From Treponemataceae bacterium (GTDB lineage: Bacteria; Spirochaetota; Spirochaetia; Treponematales; Treponemataceae): a stretch of 12,009 nt of DNA. The notes beneath the pieces were generated by a model, which saw only the letters and a list, made by a program, of their open reading frames with translations, had not been told where the DNA came from and did no database searches. Shown here piece by piece: positions 1 through 5,874 of this stretch. Positions within the stretch are counted from its first letter, which is position 1, and the number at the start of each line of letters is the position of its first letter. A program made the position numbers and the translations under genes. The stretch is taken from positions 1 through 12,009 of the forward strand of contig JAILRX010000268.1 in assembly GCA_024697985.1 (NCBI GenBank), written 5' to 3'.

Positions 1-14
1 GCGTTTCTTACTCC

Positions 15-43
15 TTGACATCAAAGAATGACTATTTTATCTT
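15..43 (+). promoter_or_regulatory. Sigma70-type promoter of the first lipoprotein gene, predicted leaderless
   Basis: A perfect -35 hexamer TTGACA (15-20) is followed after exactly 17 bases by TATCTT (38-43), a 4/6 match to the -10 consensus. Six bases later comes the ATG at 50, so the expected transcription start falls on or next to the A of the start codon. No Shine-Dalgarno sequence lies between the -10 box and the ATG. The boxes are seen directly; the leaderless mRNA is inferred from the geometry. Confidence 0.65.
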
Positions 44-49
44 TTATAT

Positions 50-1294
50 ATGAAAAAAATTAATCAGAAATTCATTTACGGACTGATGATTCTTTCCGTT
101 CTATCCATAAATTTAATCTTTACTTCATGTGCCCACAGAAAGACGCTGCGCACAGTCGACCAGATTCAGCTTTTCACCCTGAACTACGGGAATTACGAAG
201 ACGAACTCCGTCTTGAAGGAAACGGACAGTTCAGCCCGATAAATTCACGCATCGTCATGAAGAATGGTTTTTTCTACATAACTGATGACTATGCTAAAAA
301 AATCATGCAGTTTACCTCCTACGGCGACCTCACCAGCATCATCTACAGGGAAGATACAAATCCGGAACCATCGTTCATCCACAAAATCGGAAAGGGCGAA
401 ATCAACGAAAACGGAATTAAAAGTGCAACACAAAGTGCACAGACCTACGACTTCAATGCAATTCAGGATGTCACGGTTGATTCACACAAAAATCTTTTCG
501 TAGTCGACCAGATTTCATCAGAAAGACAGGAAATAGACACGGAAGAAAATATCCTTTTAAGAGAAATCGTCCTGAACTTTTCACGGGACGGCGTTTTCAA
601 GGGCTATTACGGCCAGGAAGGTCTTGGAGGAACTCCGTTTCCGACCATCACGAATATTTTCATCACGAACAATGATGAGCTTGTCGTAATCTGCATTCCG
701 CGAAAAGAAAACTTCATCGTCTACTGGTTCAACCAGAACGGTTCCCTCAAATGGAAAATTCCAGTAAAAAACAGTTTTTTGCCACAAACCGAAATGGAAG
801 ATTCCTTCATATCAATAGAAAAAATCATTCCTGACTATTCATCGCCCGTGCTTTACATCAAGGCCGACTATTACAAGGTTTCAATTGATGAGGAACTTAA
901 CGTTCAGTCTGGAATCGACTATCAGCTTTCATTGATGCATCAGTTCAACATCGAAAAAAGTGATTTTGAACAGCCTTTCGAAATTCCGCCTTACGAAGAC
1001 GTAATCACCGACAGGTTCTCAAAATTGATTTATAAAATTCCATACAATTTTCTTGGCGTAAACGCTTCGGGCAACTTTTTCTTTTTGATGCCGGACGAAA
1101 CAGGGCTCGTAATCCAGATAATGATGAGCAACGGTCAGAGAGCAATCAAAAGGCACATAAAGTACGATACGCTTTCTTCAGTCCACACTGATTTTTCAGT
1201 TTCACAGGAAGGAATCATCTCCGGTCTGATAGCCGGCCCCGAAAAAACGCAGATCGTATGGTGGCGAACTGACAGCCTGGTAGAACATCACTAA
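50..1294 (+). CDS. Treponemal beta-propeller (NHL-like) lipoprotein
   Basis: A 414-residue protein with a lipoprotein signal peptide: basic start (KKINQK), hydrophobic stretch 9-24, and lipobox IFTSC with the acylated cysteine at 27. It is therefore probably anchored in the periplasm or outer membrane. The mature part contains repeated short beta-strand units with the 'DVTVDSHKNLFVVD' pattern (about 140-153) and similar strand pairs further on, typical of six-bladed NHL-like propellers. No catalytic residues are recognisable. The early LFTLNYGNYEDEL segment reminds me of a treponemal/leptospiral hypothetical lipoprotein family (of the TP0421 / LIC_12708 type); this is from memory and unverified. 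The start at 50 gives a complete signal peptide, and no in-frame start lies upstream. It heads a run of four more same-strand genes, the next only 18 bases away. The molecular function is unknown; a binding or scaffold role is the usual one for such propellers. Confidence 0.8.
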   Translation: MKKINQKFIYGLMILSVLSINLIFTSCAHRKTLRTVDQIQLFTLNYGNYEDELRLEGNGQFSPINSRIVMKNGFFYITDDYAKKIMQFTSYGDLTSIIYREDTNPEPSFIHKIGKGEINENGIKSATQSAQTYDFNAIQDVTVDSHKNLFVVDQISSERQEIDTEENILLREIVLNFSRDGVFKGYYGQEGLGGTPFPTITNIFITNNDELVVICIPRKENFIVYWFNQNGSLKWKIPVKNSFLPQTEMEDSFISIEKIIPDYSSPVLYIKADYYKVSIDEELNVQSGIDYQLSLMHQFNIEKSDFEQPFEIPPYEDVITDRFSKLIYKIPYNFLGVNASGNFFFLMPDETGLVIQIMMSNGQRAIKRHIKYDTLSSVHTDFSVSQEGIISGLIAGPEKTQIVWWRTDSLVEHH

Positions 1295-1312
1295 ATCAAC
1301 CGAAGGTAAAAA

Positions 1313-1897
1313 ATGAGCGATAAAGATGAACAGAGCGAATTAGTTTTTCACTACAAACGGGAAGACAGACTTGAAAACGCTTCCAAGACCGTAAAGGACT
1401 ATTACGACGGAACAGGGCCGACTCCTCCAAAAGGAATTTTTGAGGCTCTCGTGCACACAAAATCTGCACGCTATTCACTTTTCGCTCTGCTCCTTGTACT
1501 GGCATTTTTCGTAGGATTCTATTTTTTCGGTTCTAAAAGCTACGAGGACACATTGGACGGAGTGCACTACAAACTTACGGCCTTCACTTTTGAAGACAAT
1601 GTCTATGTTTCAATCAAGCTCGAAAGCGATGCCGCAGAGCCTAATGCGGCAAAGTCCGAGCCTGATGCGACCGAGCCTAATGCGGCGCTTCCGGATTTTA
1701 CGGTTCAGATTTTTGCCATAGACAACGACAATCAAATAATAGAAAAGAAAAACTTTTCTAAAAATGACGTAAAAGACTCATATTTACGGACTACTTTCGT
1801 GAATCATGATATAATAATGATAAAAGCAGAAGTAAAAAGTTCTGAAGATCAAGAATCAACAATTGAACTTTCATGCAAGGTTGGTAATGAAAAATGA
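1313..1897 (+). CDS. Single-pass membrane protein with internal EPNA-type repeat, function unknown
   Basis: A 194-residue protein: a charged cytoplasmic region of about 54 residues, one membrane helix (about 55-73, SLFALLLVLAFFVGFYFFG), then an extracytoplasmic part of about 120 residues rich in alternating hydrophobic positions that looks like a beta-sandwich. The probable beta domain is interrupted at residues 106-125 by an Ala/Glu/Pro/Asn low-complexity insert encoded by degenerate direct repeats. GAAGG at 302-306 past 1000 (1302-1306) is a good Shine-Dalgarno six bases before the ATG. The gene starts 18 bases after the propeller lipoprotein and overlaps the next gene by four bases (ATGA), so all three are probably co-transcribed and the latter two translationally coupled. 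I do not recognise the family. A role as a membrane partner of the adjacent multi-pass protein is inference from coupling only. Confidence 0.75.
   Translation: MSDKDEQSELVFHYKREDRLENASKTVKDYYDGTGPTPPKGIFEALVHTKSARYSLFALLLVLAFFVGFYFFGSKSYEDTLDGVHYKLTAFTFEDNVYVSIKLESDAAEPNAAKSEPDATEPNAALPDFTVQIFAIDNDNQIIEKKNFSKNDVKDSYLRTTFVNHDIIMIKAEVKSSEDQESTIELSCKVGNEK
1628..1687 (+). repeat. In-frame degenerate direct repeat (EP-N/D-A unit) inside the membrane protein gene
   Basis: Three copies of GAGCCTRATGCGR begin at 1637, 1658 and 1673, spaced 21 and 15 bases apart. The first and third share 14 identical bases (GAGCCTAATGCGGC). All spacings are multiples of three, so the frame is kept, giving EPNAA, EPDAT and EPNAA. 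The repeat is clearly richer in G+C than its AT-rich surroundings, with gcg/gcc alanine codons. Confidence 0.8.
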
Positions 1898-2298
1898 TGC
1901 AATTTTATTTTTTGTCGGTATTGATAAACTGTATCGCGGGAATAGCCCTTCTTTTCAGCGACACGACAGACGAACGATATAAATTTTTTGAATTCGTTAA
2001 AAATCAAAAATTCAAGCTTATCGCAGGAATCGCATCCATATTGATTTCTCTTGTTACACTTTTCGGAACTTACGAAGGTTCCTGGATCATTCTAGGGGAT
2101 TTGATTCCTTCACTCACAGGACTCACAGCAGGTTTCATTCTTCTTTTCAGTTTCTATCTGGACAGAAGAACAATTGCTCCTACAGAAAAAGAATCTAAAA
2201 TTGAAAAATTCTTCATATTAAACCGAAAATACTTTGGAGTAACCTGTCTGGTTGCAGCATTGCTTCACTTTTTCTTTCCAAAGGTGGTTATTCTATAA
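1894..2298 (+). CDS. Small multi-pass membrane protein, function unknown
   Basis: A 134-residue, very hydrophobic protein with about four predicted helices (roughly 5-22, 41-58, 64-86 and 112-130), separated by charged loops such as TTDERYKFFEFVKNQKFK and DRRTIAPTEKESKIEK. No motif or catalytic residue is recognisable. Its ATG overlaps the stop of the preceding membrane protein gene (ATGA, four bases), and a second ATG follows immediately, so initiation could be at codon 1 or 2. Its stop overlaps the start of the Nudix gene by one base (TAATG). Such coupling suggests co-expression in fixed proportion. It may be a structural or partner subunit, but the sequence gives no direct functional clue. 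Confidence 0.75.
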   Translation: MMQFYFLSVLINCIAGIALLFSDTTDERYKFFEFVKNQKFKLIAGIASILISLVTLFGTYEGSWIILGDLIPSLTGLTAGFILLFSFYLDRRTIAPTEKESKIEKFFILNRKYFGVTCLVAALLHFFFPKVVIL

Positions 2299-2696
2299 TG
2301 GCAAAACATTCAGTTGCAGGAATTGCATTCGAAAACGGAAAATTCTTTATCGGAAAGCGAATTGATAAGGGCCAGATGGCAAACCGCTGGGAATTCCCGG
2401 GCGGAAAGGCTGAAGAAGGCGAAACAGACGAAGTTTCACTGGCACGAGAATTCGAAGAAGAATTCGGAATCCAAATCAAGGTCGGCAAACAGATTGCAAG
2501 CGCAGTTTTCAAGCACGGTGAAGAAGAGCGCGAACTTTACGCCTATCTGATTTATTTTACTCAACCAGAAAATGGTTACGTCCTTACAGAACACACCGAC
2601 ACGGACTGGGCAACCTTCGATCAGATTCAGAAGCTGAATTTCGTAGATTCAGATTTGCTTTTGCTTCCGCAGCTAAAAGAATATTTCAAGCTGTAA
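2298..2696 (+). CDS. Nudix hydrolase, MutT-like nucleoside triphosphate pyrophosphohydrolase
   Basis: A 132-residue cytoplasmic protein with a perfect Nudix box (Gx5Ex7REUxEExGU) at residues 36-58: G36, E42, R50-E51, E54-E55 and G57, which bind the catalytic metal ions. The flanking segments fit the MutT group: GIAFENGKFFIGKR with ANRWEFPGGK before the box, and a C-terminal 'DTDWATFDQIQKLNFVDSD' that resembles the MutT/8-oxo-dGTPase arrangement. The length is typical for MutT (about 130). The likely role is removal of oxidised or non-canonical (d)NTPs from the pool, although Nudix substrate specificity is hard to assign from sequence. The start overlaps the previous stop by one base, and AAGGTGG at 2281-2287 serves as Shine-Dalgarno. 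The link to the membrane genes upstream appears to be transcriptional only. Confidence 0.88.
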   Translation: MAKHSVAGIAFENGKFFIGKRIDKGQMANRWEFPGGKAEEGETDEVSLAREFEEEFGIQIKVGKQIASAVFKHGEEERELYAYLIYFTQPENGYVLTEHTDTDWATFDQIQKLNFVDSDLLLLPQLKEYFKL

Positions 2697-2718
2697 ATTC
2701 CGGAGACTTAACTACAAG

Positions 2719-3087
2719 ATGAAACGATATTTATTTTTCATAGCGACAGCTCTTTTAATCTCACTGAGTTTTTCATCCTGCACAAGGACCAAGGTAAAGC
2801 AGGTTGATTTGAGCCAGCTTGATGAAGTCAGGACGGACAACAAGTGGGGAGTCATCACCTCGCCATACGCAACATATTTTGAAAAGCCAGACAACGAAAA
2901 CGAAACCAACATGCACGGACGAAAGGGCGACATTATAAAGATTCTTGGAAAACAGATTCAGATTGACGGCAAAAGCCGGATTGTGTGGTATAAATTTGAA
3001 AATGGCTGGATACAGGAAAACGACATCGCTATCTGCACCAACCATCTTCAGGCAAAAATTACTGCCGAAAAAATCATGAAGGAATAG
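2719..3087 (+). CDS. Small lipoprotein with SH3-like domain
   Basis: A 122-residue protein with a lipoprotein signal peptide (MKRYLFFIATALLISLSFSSC, lipobox FSSC, acylated Cys21). Residues about 43-105 look like a bacterial SH3 (SH3b) fold: WGVITSPYATYFEKPD, then a turn, 'GDIIKILGKQ', and 'WYKFENGWIQENDI'. That layout usually marks cell-wall or protein binding. No enzymatic motif is present. The gene starts 22 bases after the Nudix stop. The only purine-rich Shine-Dalgarno-like stretch (CGGAG, 2701-2705) is 13 bases from the ATG, which is long. A weak -10-like TTAACT (2708-2713) ends five bases before the ATG, so leaderless initiation is possible but less convincing than for other genes here. 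Its last 14 bases overlap the 3' end of convergent hisS. Confidence 0.75.
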   Translation: MKRYLFFIATALLISLSFSSCTRTKVKQVDLSQLDEVRTDNKWGVITSPYATYFEKPDNENETNMHGRKGDIIKILGKQIQIDGKSRIVWYKFENGWIQENDIAICTNHLQAKITAEKIMKE

Positions 3088-4387
3088 ATCTGATAATTTC
3101 AGCAGCCTTGTCAGCATCAACCTCAGAGAACATCTGGCGGGTCTCAAGATTCTTGAGCGTAAACTTTTTCTGTTCAGCTTCCTGAGCACTCATCAAAATT
3201 CCCCATTTAATGCCTTTTTTATCGGTAACGGCATACTGCTGGCCGATTTTTTTATTTTCAGGGAAGACTTCCACGTTGATTCCCTTTTCCCTCAGTTTCT
3301 GAGCAAGCGACTGATATTCAGAAGCAAGATTTGAATCCTGACAGAAAATTTCTACATCAACAAAGCTTCCTTTTTTGCCGGAAATACCGAGCTGTTCAAG
3401 ACCTGCGATAAGTCGATCAAGCCCGATTGAAGCACCGACTCCACTGATTTTGTCCTTCATGTAAAGACCTGCAAGGTTGTCGTAACGGCCGCCTGAACAG
3501 ACAGAACCGATTGAAGGCAAATCGTTAAGGAAGGTTTCGTAGACTACGCCTGTGTAATAATCAAGACCACGCGTAATGCTAGGATCCAGAACATATGTTG
3601 ATTCGATGCCGGCGGCTTTCATCATTGAACGGATTTCCTTCATTCTCTGAACGCAAGGTTCTGCTTCAGGACCTGCCATTTCGCCAATCATCTGAAGTGT
3701 CGAATCAAAATCCTGTGAACCTGAAATAAACTTGATTATGTCAGAAGATTTTGACGGATCTGAAGTAATTTCATTCAACTGATTGATAACTTCGTCTTTT
3801 CCGATTTTGGCAAGCTTATCAACTATCCTCAAGACATCTTCGCTTTTATCAGCAAGCTGGAGTCGTGAAAGGAAAGCATTGAAAATACCACGGTGATTAA
3901 TTTTGATAGTTACGTTTTCAACACCGATAGCTGCAAGAGAAGTTTTCATCAAGCTGAGGATTTCAAAATCACTTGCGGCACTGTCAGTACCTACCATGTC
4001 AAAATCGCACTGAACGAACTCTCTGTATCGGCCAGCCTGAGGTTTTTCACCTCGCCAGACCTTTGCAATATGATATCGTTTGAAAGGAAAATAAAGTTCT
4101 TCCTTGTGTTCTGCAACAAATCGTGCAAAAGGAACCGTAAGGTCAAAACGGAGCGCCACGTCGCGGCCGCCGTTATCTTCGAAACGGAAAACTTGTTTTT
4201 CGGTTTCACCGTTGCTCTTTCTCAAAAGAATTTCTGAATATTCAAGAACAGGAGTATCAATAGGAACAAATCCATATGAACGGAATGCACTTACCAGTTT
4301 TTCCTGCAAAACGGCTCTTTGGATTTCTGCTTCTGGCAAAAAATCGCGGAAGCCCTTCAAAATTTTAGGTTGTATGATATTTTCCAT
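3074..4387 (-). CDS. hisS: Histidine-tRNA ligase (HisRS)
   Basis: A 437-residue cytoplasmic class II aminoacyl-tRNA synthetase that charges tRNA-His, close to the usual bacterial length. The N-terminal 'KGFRDFLPEA' matches the start of the catalytic core. Motif 2 is seen in YHIAKVWRGEKPQAGRYREF followed by QCDFD. The histidine-specific signature is 'TRGLDYYTGVVYE', and motif 3 is 'GASIGLDRLIAGLE'. The C-terminal part (VDVEIFCQDS... to the end) fits the anticodon-binding alpha/beta domain. All main motifs are intact. The ATG at 4387 has no Shine-Dalgarno sequence; a -10-like TAGTAT ends seven bases upstream, predicting leaderless initiation. It is divergent from coaX, with 36 bases between start codons. 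Its 3' end overlaps the convergent SH3-like lipoprotein gene by 14 bases. Confidence 0.97.
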   Translation of the reverse strand: MENIIQPKILKGFRDFLPEAEIQRAVLQEKLVSAFRSYGFVPIDTPVLEYSEILLRKSNGETEKQVFRFEDNGGRDVALRFDLTVPFARFVAEHKEELYFPFKRYHIAKVWRGEKPQAGRYREFVQCDFDMVGTDSAASDFEILSLMKTSLAAIGVENVTIKINHRGIFNAFLSRLQLADKSEDVLRIVDKLAKIGKDEVINQLNEITSDPSKSSDIIKFISGSQDFDSTLQMIGEMAGPEAEPCVQRMKEIRSMMKAAGIESTYVLDPSITRGLDYYTGVVYETFLNDLPSIGSVCSGGRYDNLAGLYMKDKISGVGASIGLDRLIAGLEQLGISGKKGSFVDVEIFCQDSNLASEYQSLAQKLREKGINVEVFPENKKIGQQYAVTDKKGIKWGILMSAQEAEQKKFTLKNLETRQMFSEVDADKAAEIIRSIPS

Positions 4388-4399
4388 ATATGATATACT
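4370..4399 (+). promoter_or_regulatory. coaX promoter with extended -10
   Basis: TTGTAT (4370-4375) lies 18 bases from TATACT (4394-4399), which matches the -10 consensus at 5/6 and is preceded by TGA (4391-4393), an extended -10 TGn motif. The -35 half sits inside the start of hisS. The expected start near 4406 leaves a short leader just containing the coaX Shine-Dalgarno. Confidence 0.5.
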
Positions 4400-4423
4400 A
4401 CAAAAATCAGGAGATTTAGTAAA
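4395..4423 (-). promoter_or_regulatory. hisS promoter, predicted leaderless
   Basis: Read on the minus strand: TTTACT (4423-4418) as a 4/6 -35 match, a 17-base spacer, then TAGTAT (4400-4395, 5/6 match to the -10). Seven bases later is the hisS ATG. There is no purine-rich ribosome site in those seven bases. The -10 lies on the same base pairs as the predicted coaX -10. Confidence 0.55.
4409..4414 (+). promoter_or_regulatory. coaX ribosome binding site, supports a TTG start
   Basis: AGGAGA lies nine bases before TTG at 4424. No in-frame ATG or GTG gives the conserved N-terminal LLVIDIGNTN, so the Shine-Dalgarno supports the TTG as the true start. Confidence 0.75.
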
Positions 4424-5215
4424 TTGCTTTTAGTTATCGACATCGGAAATACAAATATTGTTGCAGCCATCTTTGAAGGAGACACAATCGTCAAGGAATG
4501 GAGGATGCACTCAGACAGTGCCAGAACCGCAGACGAATATGGCTCAATGCTCAGGCTGTTTTTTGCTGAAAACGGCATTTCCACCGAGAAAATCACCGGC
4601 GGCATTTTGAGTTCGGTCGTACCGCTTTTGATCGGACCGTTCATCAACCTGATAACTTCAATAGTCGGGAAAAAACCTATTCTCGTAGGACCTGCAATTT
4701 ACGACAAGCTTCCTGTGCGGGTTCCAGACAGCGCAATCAACGAAATCGGTACTGACCTTGTGGCCAATGCAGTTCAGGCATACAGCGAATACAAAAGATC
4801 CTGCATCGTAGCAGACTTTGGAACGGCCCTGACGTTTACGGCCATCAACAACGAAGGAAAAATTCTTGGTGTCGCAATCACTCCTGGTGTAAGGACTGCA
4901 GTTCACTCTCTTTTTGCAAATACGGCACAGCTTCCGTCGGTTCCGTTGAAAGCACCACCGAATACTTTGGGAACGAACACAATCCATTCAATTCAGGCCG
5001 GAATCATACTCGGCTACAAGGGTCTTGTTGAAAGCATGATTACCCAGATGAAAGAAGACATGAAAAAAGAAAGCGGTTCTAAAGATGAAGACATTCTCGT
5101 AATTGCAACCGGTGGACTCAACAGTGTCCTTCAGCCTCTTACGAATATTTTTGACAAGATTGATAAGGCCCTTACGCTGAAAGGCCTCAAGACGATTCAC
5201 GACATTTTGGATTAA
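4424..5215 (+). CDS. coaX: Type III pantothenate kinase
   Basis: A 263-residue cytoplasmic ASKHA-fold kinase that phosphorylates pantothenate, the first step of coenzyme A synthesis. The phosphate-binding motif DIGNTN is at residues 5-10. The pantothenate site segment 'EIGTDLVANAV' corresponds to the common GADR motif, with Leu where many homologues have Arg. 'VADFGTALTFTAI' is the second nucleotide motif, followed by ITPGV, 'LPSVPLKAPPNTLGTNTIHSIQAGI' (family hallmark) and the adenosine-side 'VIATGGLNSVLQPL'. The length is normal (about 255-265). The start is a TTG with a good Shine-Dalgarno. It is divergent from hisS. Its stop codon overlaps the stop of the next, convergent gene within four bases (5212-5215). 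Type III kinases of this sort are typical of spirochetes and many other bacteria lacking CoaA. Confidence 0.95.
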   Translation: MLLVIDIGNTNIVAAIFEGDTIVKEWRMHSDSARTADEYGSMLRLFFAENGISTEKITGGILSSVVPLLIGPFINLITSIVGKKPILVGPAIYDKLPVRVPDSAINEIGTDLVANAVQAYSEYKRSCIVADFGTALTFTAINNEGKILGVAITPGVRTAVHSLFANTAQLPSVPLKAPPNTLGTNTIHSIQAGIILGYKGLVESMITQMKEDMKKESGSKDEDILVIATGGLNSVLQPLTNIFDKIDKALTLKGLKTIHDILD

Positions 5216-5817
5216 CGAAGCTGAGCGCGTGCATAGACAGCAACCGTGTTGTCCCAGCCGCCGTTTCTAGCCATATTCTGCCAGTAAACGCCGACCGCCG
5301 GTGACCATCCGATACGGTTGTTCAGGATATTGTATTCTGCAACAATCCTGAATCCATTGGACCAGTCGCCAATCAGGTTGTATTTTACGCCATCGAGTTT
5401 TAGAAAATTATGGAATCCGCCCGTGATATAATCGATACCAAAACAGAATCCTTCCAAAAGAGGATAAATCCTGCATCCTAAAAAGAAATCATACGAAAGC
5501 AAAAACATGCTGTTTTTATAGGTTCCTGATGGAGCATATTTGAACCAGTCAAAGCCCAAAATACTTCCTAAATCCAGTGCGATATATTCATCAAGAAAGA
5601 AACTTGTTCCGACCTCACCGTTCATTACAAAACGGCTCGAAGACGAAGGGAAATTTGTCTCACGCTGCTCTTTCACGCTCTGATCACCATAAAAAATGGC
5701 AGAAGTTCCCAAAGAAAGTTGAAGCGTAAACGGATGTTCCTGCATGGAAAATGCATTCTGAATCAAAAAAAGTACACAAAAAATATATAGTGAAAATTTT
5801 AAAAATCTAGTTTTCAT
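5212..5817 (-). CDS. Small outer-membrane beta-barrel candidate, function unknown
   Basis: A 201-residue exported protein from the ATG at 5817: signal peptide MKTRFLKFSLYIFCVLFLIQ continuing to NAFS (about 24 residues), then a mature part of alternating hydrophobic and aromatic strands ('FTLQLSLGTSAIFYG', 'NGEVGTSFFLDEYIALDLGSILGFDWF', 'FLLSYDFFLGCRIYPLLEGFCFGIDYI', 'NGFRIVAEYNI', 'WSPAVGVYWQN', 'AVYARAQL'). This resembles an eight-stranded barrel of the OmpW/OmpA-like size class; Treponema has several such small barrels. The last residue is Arg rather than the usual aromatic, a point against a classical BAM signal. A further in-frame ATG at 5835 would add six residues (MPIILQ), but it sits only three bases after a possible -10 (TACAAT) and spoils the signal peptide start. 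The stop overlaps that of convergent coaX. Confidence 0.7.
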   Translation of the reverse strand: MKTRFLKFSLYIFCVLFLIQNAFSMQEHPFTLQLSLGTSAIFYGDQSVKEQRETNFPSSSSRFVMNGEVGTSFFLDEYIALDLGSILGFDWFKYAPSGTYKNSMFLLSYDFFLGCRIYPLLEGFCFGIDYITGGFHNFLKLDGVKYNLIGDWSNGFRIVAEYNILNNRIGWSPAVGVYWQNMARNGGWDNTVAVYARAQLR

Positions 5818-5824
5818 CTGAAGA

Positions 5825-5830
5825 ATTATC
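5825..5830 (-). promoter_or_regulatory. -10-like box of the barrel gene, predicted leaderless
   Basis: GATAAT on the minus strand (5830-5825, 5/6 match) ends seven bases before the ATG at 5817, with no Shine-Dalgarno between. No good -35 is seen at 16-18 bases. A second possible -10 (TACAAT, 5844-5839) would instead give a leader of about 15 bases. Confidence 0.4.
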
Positions 5831-5839
5831 GGCATAAAA

Positions 5840-5868
5840 TTGTAAAAAACTTATATTTATGCTAAAAT
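5840..5868 (+). promoter_or_regulatory. Promoter of the diguanylate cyclase gene, predicted leaderless
   Basis: TTGTAA (5840-5845), a 17-base spacer, then TAAAAT (5863-5868, 5/6 match) preceded by TGC (5860-5862), an extended -10. Six bases separate the -10 from the ATG at 5875, and no Shine-Dalgarno is present. The -35 overlaps one possible -10 of the divergent barrel gene. Confidence 0.6.
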
Positions 5869-5874
5869 ATCAGA

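Noticed and set aside
2773..3189. 138-codon minus-strand open frame over the lipoprotein/hisS junction
   Set aside because: It lies antisense to a clear lipoprotein gene and out of frame with hisS, with no recognisable domain or start signals.
5818..5835. Upstream ATG (5835) for the barrel gene
   Set aside because: It has no ribosome site, puts MPIILQ before a normal signal peptide, and lies too close (three bases) to the TACAAT box to be on the transcript.
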